From assembly GCA_963767715.1 (NCBI GenBank), contig CAVYFA010000009.1, positions 62,001-126,000 on the forward strand: 64,000 nucleotides of DNA, given 5' to 3'. The notes under the pieces were generated by a model. It saw only the letters and a list, made by a program, of their open reading frames with translations, did no database searches and was not told the origin of the DNA. This document shows, piece after piece, positions 8,354 through 17,433 of the stretch (positions are counted from its first letter, which is position 1; every line of letters starts with the position of its first letter). The DNA is from CAVSXS01 sp963767715. Its GTDB lineage: Bacteria; Chloroflexota; Ktedonobacteria; Ktedonobacterales; Ktedonobacteraceae. Position numbers and translations under genes: made by a program.

Positions 8354-10458
8354 TCGTACTCTACCAGTATGCGCCCGCGCCCGGTTTTTACCAGAAGCAG
8401 ATCGAGGAAGCCATGCAGTTTGCCGAGCGCATCGGCTTGTATATCCAGAACGATGCCCTGCGGCGCGCCCAGACCGCCATGCACGGCTACATCCAGCGTT
8501 TGCAGCAGTTCAGCACGACCTTTCCTTCGCACGTGATCCTCTCCCGGCTGGTGGAGGAGATGTACAGCTTCGTGCTGGCCGTTGTACCGGCATCTTCTGT
8601 CCTGCTCACTCTCTACGATCGCGACAACGAGAAACTGTACGATGTCTTTGCCGTCGATCATGGCAAGCGTATAGAAGGTCTGGCGGAGCAGCCGGTAATT
8701 GTCGATCCGGCCGAGCGCAAACGGTGGTGGCAGGTGGCGCAGGAAGAAAAACGCACGCTCGTGCTCTCGATCAGCGACGAGGACGCCGATACCTTTGAAC
8801 GCTACAACGAGCTGCTGCACGGCATGTGGGGCGATCAAAGCGGTTCGGCGAGCTTTGTACTACTTCCCATGAAAATGTTTACGCGCGTCATCGGTTCGCT
8901 CTCTATCGCCAGCAAGCTGCCGGGCGCCTTCACGCCTGAAAAGATACTTGTGCTTGAAACGATGGTACAGTACATCACAGTCAGCATCGAGAATAGCAGG
9001 CTATATGATCGCAACCACCGCTCGCTGCAGAAAGCACACCAGCGCGAGGAGTCGCTGGCGGCTATGAACAGCGCGCTGTTGACAATCAGCACCGTTCTGA
9101 ACCTGGAAGAATTGCTGCAAAGGTTCGTAGAGACTACAGCCAGGCTGGTTCAGGCTGAGCTGTGTACGTTTTTCCAGCTTTCGCCTGATAAGGAGGAACT
9201 GGTAGCGCAGGCGGTCTATGACCGGACGGGCAAACGACGCAAGTCCAAAGAGAACGGCGGGTCGGCACCTAACGAGGAACAGCACAGCGACTTGATCGAG
9301 ATGATCCGCCTGCCTTACCACCAATCGCCTCTGGAAAAAATGGTGAAGCAAGAGTCGTTCTTCTATCTCGACTCGGCGATGATAGACGAACTGGTAGCCC
9401 TGAGCAGTGAGGGTGGGGCGCTATTTTTGCGCGAAATGCTCACGCACAGGCTGCTGATGATCCCCGTCCTCTACCAGAACGAGCTGATCGGCATCCTGGC
9501 GGCGCATACCACTTCGCGGGATCGCAACTTCAGTCCGGGGGACGTCAGCTCGCTGCTGGCGATTGCCTCGCAGACGGCGGGCGCCATCCGCAACGCGCAA
9601 CTCTTCGAACAGGTCAGTCTGGCCAACGCGGAACTGCGGCGCATGGACAAGCTCAAGGATGAGTTCATCGTGACAGCCTCGCACGAACTGCGCACGCCCC
9701 TCAGCGCCATCAGCGGCTACGCTTCGCTGCTCAAACGTCAGAGTTCGCGCATCACTCCCCAAAATGCGCTGCGTTACGCCACGAAGATCGGAGAAGCGAC
9801 CCAGCAGCTCGTCGCCCTGGTACAGAGCATGACGGAGGCTTCGAAGATCGGAGCGATTGACAGCAAGCTGGAACTGCGGCCAGGGCCGGTCCAGGTAATT
9901 GCCGCGACGGAGATCGCTATGGCGATGGTGAGCGTCAACATCGAGCAAAAGATCAACATGCAGGTCAACCCCGACCTGTGGGTCTTCTGCGACGCCATGT
10001 ACCTGCGGCAGGTGCTGACCAACCTGCTCGACAACGCGGCCAAATACTCGCCGCCCACCGGCCAGATCATCGTCAGCGCCGTGGCCACCCGGCTGTCGCA
10101 ACTGACCGAAAAGCAGATCGACTACCAGAAACTGCTCAGCGAGGGCGACCAGGATGTAGTGATGGTGCATGTCTGCGACGAAGGTGACGGCATTCCGCTC
10201 GCAGACCAGGAGAAAATCTTCGATAAGTTTGTGCGCGCCCCAAGCACGCTGACAACCCCGGTACGCGGGTCTGGACTAGGCCTGTTCGTCTGTCGCCGCT
10301 ACATCGAAGCCATGGGGGGCAAGCTCTGGCTGGAGATGAGCATTCCGGGCGAGGGTTCGATTTTTAGCTTCTACCTGCCGCGGATCGAAGCGCCCATACT
10401 CATGAAAGAAACGAATGAGCCAGAATTTGAATCTGAACACGAACGCGAGCCTGCATAA
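8350..10458 (+). CDS. GAF-domain sensor histidine kinase (main part)
   Basis: A 702-residue frame from GTG 8350. It starts with the end of a GAF domain whose beginning lies in the preceding frame. Two more GAF domains follow (about 65-220 and 240-420). Next come a HisKA dimerisation domain with the phospho-acceptor H445 in ASHELRTPLS and a HATPase domain with N-box NLLDNAAKYS, G1 box DEGDGIPL and G2 box GSGLGL. No membrane segment is visible, so this is a cytoplasmic sensor, ligand unknown. Its last 44 bases overlap the receiver gene that follows, the expected phosphorylation partner. Domain calls are from sequence; the signal sensed cannot be told. Confidence 0.85.
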   Translation: MIVLYQYAPAPGFYQKQIEEAMQFAERIGLYIQNDALRRAQTAMHGYIQRLQQFSTTFPSHVILSRLVEEMYSFVLAVVPASSVLLTLYDRDNEKLYDVFAVDHGKRIEGLAEQPVIVDPAERKRWWQVAQEEKRTLVLSISDEDADTFERYNELLHGMWGDQSGSASFVLLPMKMFTRVIGSLSIASKLPGAFTPEKILVLETMVQYITVSIENSRLYDRNHRSLQKAHQREESLAAMNSALLTISTVLNLEELLQRFVETTARLVQAELCTFFQLSPDKEELVAQAVYDRTGKRRKSKENGGSAPNEEQHSDLIEMIRLPYHQSPLEKMVKQESFFYLDSAMIDELVALSSEGGALFLREMLTHRLLMIPVLYQNELIGILAAHTTSRDRNFSPGDVSSLLAIASQTAGAIRNAQLFEQVSLANAELRRMDKLKDEFIVTASHELRTPLSAISGYASLLKRQSSRITPQNALRYATKIGEATQQLVALVQSMTEASKIGAIDSKLELRPGPVQVIAATEIAMAMVSVNIEQKINMQVNPDLWVFCDAMYLRQVLTNLLDNAAKYSPPTGQIIVSAVATRLSQLTEKQIDYQKLLSEGDQDVVMVHVCDEGDGIPLADQEKIFDKFVRAPSTLTTPVRGSGLGLFVCRRYIEAMGGKLWLEMSIPGEGSIFSFYLPRIEAPILMKETNEPEFESEHEREPA

Positions 10459-10807
10459 GGTGCTGGTCGTCGATGACGACCCCATCATTCGCGAGATGAT
10501 GAGCGATATTCTGGAAAGCGAGGGCTACGCCGTCACCACCGCGCGCAACGGTTTCGAAGCCCTCGAACTGCTCCACGGCGACGAGCCCTACCTGGTCTTC
10601 CTCGACGTCATGATGCCCAACGTAGACGGCAGGGAAGTCTGCGAGCGCCTGGACGCCGACCCGCACACGCGCCGGCGCCACGCCATCATCCTCATGTCCG
10701 CCCTCGACCGCCTGAGCGAGGTGACATCCTGTAAAGTAGAAGGCATCATCCCCAAGCCCTTCGTAGTAGAGGACGTGCTGGACGTGGTGGAGAGGTATAT
10801 GGCGTGA
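10415..10807 (+). CDS. CheY-like single-domain response regulator
   Basis: A 130-residue stand-alone receiver. Acidic pocket D20-D21-D22, phospho-acceptor D64 (FLDVMMP), S95 and K114 (PKPF) are all present. There is no output domain, so it acts through a partner or relay. The start overlaps the last 44 bases of the GAF kinase gene, which indicates co-transcription and coupled translation. The first 14 residues (asparagine-rich) are poorly conserved-looking and the upstream site is weak. A later start is not available before the first beta strand, so I kept this one. Confidence 0.88.
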   Translation: MSQNLNLNTNASLHKVLVVDDDPIIREMMSDILESEGYAVTTARNGFEALELLHGDEPYLVFLDVMMPNVDGREVCERLDADPHTRRRHAIILMSALDRLSEVTSCKVEGIIPKPFVVEDVLDVVERYMA

Positions 10808-11273
10808 GGATTGGAGATAGGAAAGCACAAAGCGACGAGGGCCAGGGCGACCGCCAGGGTTTCGAGGGCGACCACGAACCAGGGCAACAAGCTCCTCTGG
10901 AAGTTGCTGCCAGGTGAGCAGCACGACTTCGACATGCGCGAGTAGTGTTCTACGCATCGCTCGCTCCGAGCTGTACGCTGCTAAGAGCGTGGCTTCGGTG
11001 GCTCGCTTGCCTCTTCAATACACAACCGGATGGATGACCTAGATCAGCAGCACCAAAGTCCTCGCTGCATCTCCAAAATTAAGCGATCCCCTCCGACATG
11101 CGCTTATCATGCAGGTAGATATACCGTCACTCTCTACTGATATGACGCATCACCAGGGGGAAGATAACGTAGCCCTTGTCGTAGGCGAGCGTGGAAAAGC
11201 GAGTTTGCAGTCTTTTGCCGCCAATAGTGTGGAGGAAGACACCAAAAATAGGGGCCGTCCAGAAGAAAAAAAT

Positions 11274-11465
11274 GTACCCTCGTCAACCCAGATGAGAAGG
11301 GGCTTGAGGCCTACCTCACTGATCATTTACCGATCAAAATGATCGGTAAATTTCTGGAGATTATGTTTTGGTAGGCTGTTCTCGTGTCAATTGAACCTTG
11401 ACGGTCCGCTAGATAAAGGCGAGGAGATCATTTTTGACGATGATGATGAGGACGATAATGAGTAA
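11274..11465 (+). pseudogene. possible decayed coding fragment with an acidic tail
   Basis: One frame reads LVNPDEKGLEAYLTDHLPIK and on to FLEIMFW before a stop. A second frame then reads NLDGPLDKGEEIIFDDDDED to a TAA at 11463-11465. Both pieces look protein-like (the second a plausible acidic C-terminus) while upstream frames are full of stops. I do not recognise a family. This may be the end of a decayed gene or chance. Confidence 0.25.
11325..11351. repeat. perfect 12-base inverted repeat
   Basis: ATTTACCGATCA (11325-11336), spacer AAA, and TGATCGGTAAAT (11340-11351). The symmetry is exact and the base composition is AT-rich compared with the surroundings. There is no following T-tract, so a regulator-binding site or a remnant of a small mobile element end are both possible. 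Confidence 0.5.
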
Positions 11466-11743
11466 TTCTCCTTACATCTTGATTGTTTTTCCCGAAAGGT
11501 CGGAGTTGCTCACTCTTTATCTTCTTTTGCACGCTGCATGTTGAGTAATCTTAACCTGTTTTTCTCGTTCTTCATGCCTTCTTTACTCATCCACCACTAA
11601 TCTGAGCACTTCTTTTATCTAGAATCAAAAATGCCTTCTGCACTCCTTAGAGAGGAGTACACTGGCCATTTGTAGTATTTTATAGAAGCATTCTATAACC
11701 GGACGCTTGCTTATTGTTTCCCAACTGGAAATGAGGAGAGTCG

Positions 11744-12502
11744 ATGTCACAATACCAACCACCAAGAAATCCTTGGCCGCCTCAACCCGGTCAACAAACT
11801 CAATCTGGGACTGACCAACAATATCAGCAATGGCCACAGGCTCAACAGCCTTATCCACCGTCACAGCAACAATGGCCACAGCAACCAATGCCGCCACAGC
11901 AACAATGGCTACAGCAACCTCTACCACAACCACCGAAGAAAAAATCCCGAAAAGGTCTCTGGATCGCTTTGAGCATAATTGTGCTCATCGTCGTTATCGT
12001 TGTTGCGGCTGCAAGTCGTGGTGGTTCGCAGCCATCAACATCCTCGTCTTCCAACAATCAACAACAATCAACACAGGCAGCAAATCAGCCAACTTCTCCG
12101 CCGACATCACAGTCAACAGCCAATGTAGTTGGAAAACCGGTTGTTGTAGATAGCACCTGGACAGTGACTGTTAACAGCGTCAAAACGAGCCAAGGCGATC
12201 AGATAACTGCGCCAAAAAGCGGTAACATCTACGTGATTGTAGATGTTACTATAAAAAATACGTCGGCTACAAATCAAGCAGTATCGAGTCTCATCCTGTT
12301 CAATTTCAAGGACAGCACAGGCCAGCAATATACCGAGGCAATTACTGATTTCACCAAACCACCCGATGGACCATTGACCCCAGGAGGAATCCTACGCGGG
12401 CAATTAGCCTATGAAGTACCCTCTTCACAACATTCGTTCACCTTTCAGTTCCAACCAGATATTACTAGCGCGAATGTTGCGGAGTGGGCACTGAAGATCT
12501 AA
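11744..12502 (+). CDS. membrane-anchored DUF4352-type protein with Pro/Gln-rich N-terminus
   Basis: 252 residues. Residues 1-65 are rich in proline, glutamine and tryptophan (repeats like PQQQW), probably a disordered cytoplasmic part. KKKSRK then precedes one membrane helix (71-90). Next comes a Ser/Gln/Thr-rich linker (92-125) and an extracellular beta domain (about 128-252) with VGKPVVVDSTWTVTVNSVKT and IYVIVDVTIKNTS, which is the pattern of DUF4352 (Telomeric-repeat/immunoprotective extracellular fold). Function is unknown; relatives are often surface proteins. The start has GAGGAG seven bases upstream. It is a lone gene, followed by the hairpin at 12526-12552. Confidence 0.8.
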   Translation: MSQYQPPRNPWPPQPGQQTQSGTDQQYQQWPQAQQPYPPSQQQWPQQPMPPQQQWLQQPLPQPPKKKSRKGLWIALSIIVLIVVIVVAAASRGGSQPSTSSSSNNQQQSTQAANQPTSPPTSQSTANVVGKPVVVDSTWTVTVNSVKTSQGDQITAPKSGNIYVIVDVTIKNTSATNQAVSSLILFNFKDSTGQQYTEAITDFTKPPDGPLTPGGILRGQLAYEVPSSQHSFTFQFQPDITSANVAEWALKI

Positions 12503-12525
12503 GTAGCTCGACAAGAGCAATAAAA

Positions 12526-12552
12526 AGCGGGCACCCTGATTGGGTACCCGCT
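12526..12552. terminator. hairpin after the DUF4352 gene
   Basis: AGCGGGCACCC and GGGTACCCGCT pair with one mismatch around a TGATT loop. On the plus strand no T-run follows; read on the minus strand the stem is followed by TTTTTATT, so its better terminator form faces left. It may act in both directions. Confidence 0.5.
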
Positions 12553-12642
12553 CCCGCCGCTATTCAACTTACTACTGGGCGTCCTTACGCTTACGCCACC
12601 AGTCTCGCGCCATCTGCCCCAGGGATCAGTAGCGATCGGCGC

Positions 12643-12670
12643 GAGATCCTTCGCTGCGCTCAGGATGACA
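12643..12670. repeat. dispersed repeat D, copy 1
   Basis: GAGATCCTTCGCTGCGCTCA followed by GGATGACAG. Near-identical copies occur at 32200-32229, 53303-53330 and, reversed and more diverged, at 35175-35200. It lies between the DUF4352 gene and tRNA-Phe. Confidence 0.75.
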
Positions 12671-12751
12671 GGATTGAACCTTTCCGTTGAATGAGGAACT
12701 GTCAAGTTCAGTTGACCCTTGCCTTAACAGACTTTTTCTTCAGAAAAAGGC

Positions 12752-12780
12752 TTGACAAGAAACGGCTTAAGCGCTATTAT
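12752..12780 (+). promoter_or_regulatory. promoter of tRNA-Phe
   Basis: TTGACA (12752-12757), 17-base spacer, TATTAT (12775-12780). The mature tRNA starts 16 bases after the -10 element, so the leader is only about nine bases. A 7-base inverted repeat (CTTTTTC/GAAAAAG) lies just upstream. Confidence 0.8.
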
Positions 12781-12795
12781 TGCCTCGTCAATCAG

Positions 12796-12868
<73 letters not shown>

Positions 12869-12885
12869 CTTTTCGTTTTTGGGAG

Positions 12886-12926
12886 AAGCCTCAAGCCCCA
12901 TTAGAAGCGGCTTGAGGCTTTTATTA
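12886..12926 (+). terminator. intrinsic terminator of the tRNA-Phe unit
   Basis: Perfect 12-base stem AAGCCTCAAGCC / GGCTTGAGGCTT with an 11-base loop, followed by TTATT. Confidence 0.85.
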
Positions 12927-13072
12927 TGAGCCCCTCGTTATCCCAGTCAAAATCGCCAGCACAGAAATTTTAATGCATCCTTCGTTGACAACTCATCCTG
13001 GGGGTGCTATCCTTTTGAAGGAAAAGCCTCTTTAGCATTTAAATGCAGGAATAGAGGGCAGGGGGAAAGGAA

Positions 13073-14053
13073 ATGGACGCACCCGACTGGCGCACACTCT
13101 TAGAAAACGTCATCGCCGACGCACAGGAGAGGCAGCGCGTTGCCAATGTGTTGGGCGTCAATCCCGTCACGCTGGCCCGCTGGGTCAGGGGAGAGTCGAT
13201 CCCCCGGCGCGATAACCTGCAGCGCCTCGTGAAAGCTCTTCCAGCGCAGCAGCAGACTCTTACACGCCTGCTCGCAAATGAATTTCCGGCTTTCGACCTG
13301 TCACGGGATGAGGATGTATCTGAACAGATTCCGGCCGAAATCTATAGCCGCATCCTCAACACCTACGTCACCACGCAGGACGCGCAGCGCACCTGGTATC
13401 TGAGCGACCTGATCATGCAACTGGCGCTCGGACAGCTTGACCCGAACAACCTCGGGGCGGCGATTACCATTGCTCACTGCATGCCACCGTCAGGGATTGA
13501 TCACAAGGTACGTAGTCTCCGCCAGATGGCCGGGCGCGGCACTTTCCCCTGGAATACCTTCCTTGACCAGGAACCGCTGTTCCTCGGGATCGAAGCCCTG
13601 GCCGGTTACGCTGCTACCGTAGGACACCTTGTCGCCGTACAGAGTCGTACCGAAATGACGCAGGTATCGGTCCGCTGGGAGAAGTGGGAGGAGAGCGCCG
13701 TAGCCAGTCCTATCCTGCTGGGAGGACGTATAGCAGGCTGTTTGATTGTCTCCAGCACACAACCCGGCTATTTCCTCGAGTTCCGGCAGAAACTCATCAG
13801 GCAATACACCGAGTTATTGACATTGGCATTCAGACCGGAGGAGTTCTATGCGCACCAGCAGATTGAACTCAGCCAGATGCCTTCCGACGAAGTACAAAAC
13901 ATGCGTATCTCCCGCTTCCGCCAACGTGTCTCGGAGGTACTGCAAGGTACCTTTCGAGAGAACCGCCCGATCACGGTGATGGAAGCAGAACAATTCGTCT
14001 GGGCGGACCTCGAAGCAGAGCTGCTCGATCTGCCCGATCCTTACGTTAGTTGA
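13073..14053 (+). CDS. XRE-type HTH regulator with GAF-like sensor region
   Basis: 326 residues. Residues about 17-55 form a Cro/CI-type helix-turn-helix (RVANVLGVNPVTLARWVRGE). Residues about 115-260 look like a GAF-type sensor domain (SLRQMAGRGTFPWN, then SPILLGGRIAGCLIVSSTQP), and a helical tail of about 60 residues follows. AAAGGA lies just before the ATG. The gene is followed after 49 bases by a methyltransferase on the same strand, so they may share a transcript. The signal and targets cannot be told. The GAF call rests on pattern only. Confidence 0.75.
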   Translation: MDAPDWRTLLENVIADAQERQRVANVLGVNPVTLARWVRGESIPRRDNLQRLVKALPAQQQTLTRLLANEFPAFDLSRDEDVSEQIPAEIYSRILNTYVTTQDAQRTWYLSDLIMQLALGQLDPNNLGAAITIAHCMPPSGIDHKVRSLRQMAGRGTFPWNTFLDQEPLFLGIEALAGYAATVGHLVAVQSRTEMTQVSVRWEKWEESAVASPILLGGRIAGCLIVSSTQPGYFLEFRQKLIRQYTELLTLAFRPEEFYAHQQIELSQMPSDEVQNMRISRFRQRVSEVLQGTFRENRPITVMEAEQFVWADLEAELLDLPDPYVS

Positions 14054-14102
14054 ACTATGATGAGCGCAAACAATACATTACCAGAACAGAAGGAGCTAGT
14101 GA

Positions 14103-14975
14103 ATGTCTACATCATCATCTGACACTTCAGGTGGACCTATCCGCTTCGTCGCCGATACCGAGAGTGGAGGGACGATGACGTGGCTGCTCAATTTCGATAA
14201 GATCATTAATAATGGGATGGGGGGCACACTTTCAGAGCGCCCCGACCTCTCCGGGATCGAGGCCATCCTCGACCTCGCCTGCGGCCCTGGTGGTTGGGTG
14301 CTCGAAGTAGCGCGTGAGCATCCCGACATCAAAGTAACCGGCGTTGACATCAGTAAATCTATGATAGAGTTCGCGCAGGCACAGGCCAGCTCACGTGGTT
14401 ATGGCAATGCCGCTTTTATGGTCGCGGACATCAAGCAGCCACTGCCTTTTGAGGCTGAATCCTTCGATCTGGTCAATGAACGCACCATCTATGGAGTCAT
14501 GGCGCCCGGCGAATGGCCGCAGTTGCTCGCCGAATGCAAACGCGTCCTGCGCCCCGGCGGCATCATCCGTCTTACCGAACTGGAAATGCCCGTGTCTACC
14601 TCCCCGGCGCTCAATGAGCTGTGTTACATCACTACAATGGCAATATACAAAACAAGACGCACCTTCTCTGTAGACGGATGGCATGTCGGGATTACTCCCG
14701 TGCTCCAACGCCTGCTGCGCGATGCCGGCTTCCAGAATGTCAAATACCGTGGGTACGTCATGGACATCTCAGCAGGCACGCCCGATTTCGAAGGCTTCTG
14801 GCGGAATTTCGTGTATGTCATTGAACTGGTGAAACCATTTATGCTCAAAGTCGAAGGGCTCACTACCGAACAAGAATACGACCGGCTTTACCAGAAAATG
14901 CAGGCAGAAATGCTCGCAAGCGATTTCTGCGGGCTCTGGACGTATGTGACCGCCTGGGGAGAAAAACCACGGTGA
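14103..14975 (+). CDS. class I SAM-dependent methyltransferase
   Basis: 290 residues. SAM-binding motif I is at 56-65 (LDLACGPGGW), motif II VTGVDISKSM, then MVADIKQPLPFEAESFDLV and LRPGGIIRLTE: the Methyltransf_11/25 pattern. The C-terminal part (about 170-290) is unique and would set the substrate, which is unknown. AGGAG precedes the ATG. It lies 49 bases after the XRE regulator and ends before a good terminator at 15128. Confidence 0.88.
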   Translation: MSTSSSDTSGGPIRFVADTESGGTMTWLLNFDKIINNGMGGTLSERPDLSGIEAILDLACGPGGWVLEVAREHPDIKVTGVDISKSMIEFAQAQASSRGYGNAAFMVADIKQPLPFEAESFDLVNERTIYGVMAPGEWPQLLAECKRVLRPGGIIRLTELEMPVSTSPALNELCYITTMAIYKTRRTFSVDGWHVGITPVLQRLLRDAGFQNVKYRGYVMDISAGTPDFEGFWRNFVYVIELVKPFMLKVEGLTTEQEYDRLYQKMQAEMLASDFCGLWTYVTAWGEKPR

Positions 14976-15127
14976 CGCGCTGATACGGGCCATCAACCCG
15001 CTGGGCTGGGGCGCAAGCAACCTCCGGCAGGACACCCGCAAGGGGCCGCTCACCGCTTCCACCCTACCCCTGTCCCTACAGACCTTCCACGATTGAATAG
15101 GCAATGAGCATTAGCGTCCCGTGAAGC

Positions 15128-15160
15128 GGGGAACGCACAGCTTAGCGTTCCCCCTCTTTT
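15128..15160 (+). terminator. terminator after the methyltransferase, shared with a convergent gene end
   Basis: GGGGAACGC and GCGTTCCCC form a perfect 9-base stem with an 8-base loop, followed by CTCTTTT. The stem overlaps the last codons of the minus-strand gene ending at 15142. Confidence 0.75.
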
Positions 15161-15492
15161 GCCGCCAGGATAATGCGCTCGATCTCCTCGACGGAGAGCG
15201 TCGCGATATCCACGCGGTCTCCTTCTATCGTCAGGAGCAAGAGCTGTTTCTGCCCGGTGGAGCCCGCCTCATCCTGCATAAAGTTGTACAGAACCTGGGC
15301 TACTTGATGTGACGCCTGCGCCGCCCGGTCGCCGCCTTTCGTTATCCCGATGGCAATCAGCGTGGGAGCCGTCGCATCCTTTGGCACAAGCAGGCCCACG
15401 TCCGTATCGTGTACCTGCTTCAACTGGTGCTCCAACAACTGCAGATGCTCCTTCGACTCTGTAAAGAATTCAAGATTAATCTCTGTATCCAT
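15142..15492 (-). CDS. small conserved-looking hypothetical protein
   Basis: 116 residues, soluble, no signal peptide. The central part (APTLIAIGITKGGDRAAQAS) and the end (LLLLTIEGDRVDIATLSVEE) alternate hydrophobic and charged residues like an alpha-beta domain. The shape weakly recalls the small 'effector-associated constant component' (EACC1) proteins described from bacterial conflict systems, which also end in a beta hairpin plus helix; no effector gene is visible next to it, so I do not claim this. The start ATG at 15492 follows a weak GGAAGG site. It is convergent with the methyltransferase. Confidence 0.65.
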   Translation of the reverse strand: MDTEINLEFFTESKEHLQLLEHQLKQVHDTDVGLLVPKDATAPTLIAIGITKGGDRAAQASHQVAQVLYNFMQDEAGSTGQKQLLLLTIEGDRVDIATLSVEEIERIILAAKEGER

Positions 15493-15588
15493 GTTCGTAT
15501 CCTACCTTCCTGCGCGGCAGCCGCTTTCATCGCGCGTTCAGCGATTTTTCCGTATCTTACTTGAAGTAGCACCGGAAAGCAAGCTCTC

Positions 15589-16554
15589 TCAAGAAAAGCG
15601 ATCCAGCCAGATCAGCCCCCCGGCGCAATCCTCATACTGCATCTGCCCGCTTCCCCATTGCGCGATGCACCACCGCCCGGCAGCCTCGAGCTTTTCGCGC
15701 GTAAAGAGTTGTTCGTGACCGTAGGCTGCTTCCGGCTCACCCTCCTCAAATGGTACGGCGATAACCAGGCGGCGCTTCGTGATCCGCAACAGGTTCGCCA
15801 GCACCCGGTACATCTCCGTTTCGCTGAAATGCTCCAGCACGTGCAGGAGCGTCACCGTATCGAACGGAGCAAACGAAGCTATCTCGTACGAGAGCAAATC
15901 CGCCTGTGTAAACTCCACATTCGCCAGGTGGCGTTCCCCGGCTATCGCCCTGGCGATGGGGAAAGGCTCAGCGCGAATATCGATCCCCACTACCCTCGCC
16001 AGCGCGGGCAGCCGTTCGGCCAAAATCAGCGGCAAAAAGCCGGAGGAGCAGCCGGCATCCAGCAGGCTCGCGCCGGCGCAGAGACCATGCACGCGGCGAT
16101 ATAGGGCGGCAAACACCTCGATAGGATAGGTACAGTCGGGGGCAGGCGCCTCTGTCTCCATTTGCGATGCCAACAAGCGATGGTAGTGCCGCAGGGTATT
16201 TGCCGCGAAGAGGCGCCAGGCGCGCTCGTTGTCACGGGGGAATATTGAGCCGACGACGGCTCCGAAGATATCGCCGTAGCGCTGCTGGTTCGCCAGCATG
16301 CCCAGCGGCCGTAGCTCTTCCATCAAATAGTGGCCCAGGTTGCCGTCGATGGCAACCTGGGGGAACCAGTGGACCAGCAGCGTCGGGCTAGTGGGCCGCT
16401 GGCACACCAGGAAATGCGGCGTTTCGCGAATCTGATAGCCTCCCTCGCTGAGTCGCTGCTTCAGCGCAGCGAGCTTGATGCGATAGGCGTTCACAGCGGT
16501 GATATCGCCCGCTGAAAATGCTCGCTCGTGAATGGGTACCTTGTTGGAGGGCAT
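15589..16554 (-). CDS. class I SAM-dependent methyltransferase
   Basis: 321 residues. The catalytic domain starts about residue 155: motif I LLDAGCSSGFLPL, VVGIDIRAEPF, FTQADLLSYE, then TVTLLHVLEHFSETEMYRVL. The N-terminal 150 residues are a separate helical part. I chose the ATG at 16554 (GAGG ten bases upstream): longer versions run into the ABC permease gene. It lies 19 bases after that permease and is probably the third gene of the exporter operon. Substrate unknown; modification of the exported compound is a guess from position. Confidence 0.82.
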   Translation of the reverse strand: MPSNKVPIHERAFSAGDITAVNAYRIKLAALKQRLSEGGYQIRETPHFLVCQRPTSPTLLVHWFPQVAIDGNLGHYLMEELRPLGMLANQQRYGDIFGAVVGSIFPRDNERAWRLFAANTLRHYHRLLASQMETEAPAPDCTYPIEVFAALYRRVHGLCAGASLLDAGCSSGFLPLILAERLPALARVVGIDIRAEPFPIARAIAGERHLANVEFTQADLLSYEIASFAPFDTVTLLHVLEHFSETEMYRVLANLLRITKRRLVIAVPFEEGEPEAAYGHEQLFTREKLEAAGRWCIAQWGSGQMQYEDCAGGLIWLDRFS

Positions 16555-16573
16555 CCGATCCTCGCTGGCCGTA

Positions 16574-17383
16574 TCAGGAGAAGTTTTTGTTTTCGTCGCG
16601 GATGTAGGCCCAACCGGCCAGCACCGCGAAGACGGCGGCGTAGGCCGCCAGGACGAGCAGGTGCACCCACAGGGGCTGATCGTCTCTGCTGTAAGTGCTG
16701 CCGACGGTGATCCAGGCAAGCTGGCCCAGGTGATAGGAAGGCAGGAACGGGGCGATCTTGCGTACCACGTCCGGCAGGAGCGACAGCGGTACCCACAGGC
16801 CCGAGGCGAAGGAGAGCACCAGCATCAGGACCGTGGAGAGCGCCGTCGTCAGATTTGCCGAGCCAACCAGACCCACGAAGAGTCCCATCAGGCTCAAAGG
16901 AACCATGCCGATGACCATCATTCCAAGCAGTTCCGCCCAGACCGCCAGGTCCATGTGGACCTTTCCAGTGAGAGATGCCACGGCGAAGAGCAGGAGCATG
17001 GAGATGATGCCCGTCAGGATGATGACCAGGAACTTGCTGCCCAGGTACAGCGCCGAACTCATGGGCGTCGTGCGCAGCAGCTTATTCCAGCCAAGCCCGC
17101 GTTCGGTGGCAAGTGAGATGCTGAACGACTGGAATGCGACGATGAACGCGCCATAAGCGGCATACGAGGCCAGGATGGTCGGCGCATAGGCCTCGGAGAA
17201 GGTATTGCCGAAAATCAGAAAAAAGAACGTCGGAAAACCGATGCCGAAGACAACCGCGGGCGGGCTGCGGAAGATTTTCAACAGTTCGCAGTAGAAGAAG
17301 TAGCCCCAGGGCGCTGCCTTGCGTTGCGTGGTAAGGGCCTCTGGTAGTTGTTCCTGAAAGTGTTCGCTTGATAGAGTAGCCAT
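16574..17383 (-). CDS. ABC-2 type exporter permease
   Basis: 269 residues with six hydrophobic segments, the usual ABC-2 (DrrB-like) layout: LKIFRSPPAVVFGIGFPTFF, then SYAAYGAFIVAFQ, FLVIILTGIISMLLLFAVAS, LLGMMVIGMVPLSLMGLFVG, TALSTVLMLVLSFASGLWVP and a last helix near LLVLAAYAAVFAVLAGWAY. It should form the membrane channel used by the ATPase encoded 50 bases upstream. The pair resembles daunorubicin/antibiotic-type exporters, but the substrate cannot be told. Confidence 0.9.
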   Translation of the reverse strand: MATLSSEHFQEQLPEALTTQRKAAPWGYFFYCELLKIFRSPPAVVFGIGFPTFFFLIFGNTFSEAYAPTILASYAAYGAFIVAFQSFSISLATERGLGWNKLLRTTPMSSALYLGSKFLVIILTGIISMLLLFAVASLTGKVHMDLAVWAELLGMMVIGMVPLSLMGLFVGLVGSANLTTALSTVLMLVLSFASGLWVPLSLLPDVVRKIAPFLPSYHLGQLAWITVGSTYSRDDQPLWVHLLVLAAYAAVFAVLAGWAYIRDENKNFS

Positions 17384-17433
17384 GTTTTTGCTCCTTGGGC
17401 GGTATGCGTTATTAATTCTATGCGCGTTTCGTA

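Larger units (their letters stand above)
10808..11743. other. long stretch without an intact gene
   Basis: No convincing gene in 936 bases. At 10825-10875 lies a copy of a GGCGACCGCCAGGG-type repeat like that after priA. A perfect 12-base inverted repeat lies at 11325-11351, and a possible decayed coding fragment around it (listed separately). The last 200 bases are AT-richer and probably hold the promoter of the gene at 11744. Short frames here have neither ribosome sites nor recognisable products. Confidence 0.5.

Noticed and set aside
10588..10957. Minus-strand frames opposite the CheY-like gene
   Set aside because: Shadows of the receiver gene extended through a repeat C copy; no start signal.
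12499..12705. A small minus-strand protein containing VILSAAKDL
   Set aside because: It is a translation of dispersed repeat D and the neighbouring hairpin, a known source of false gene calls.
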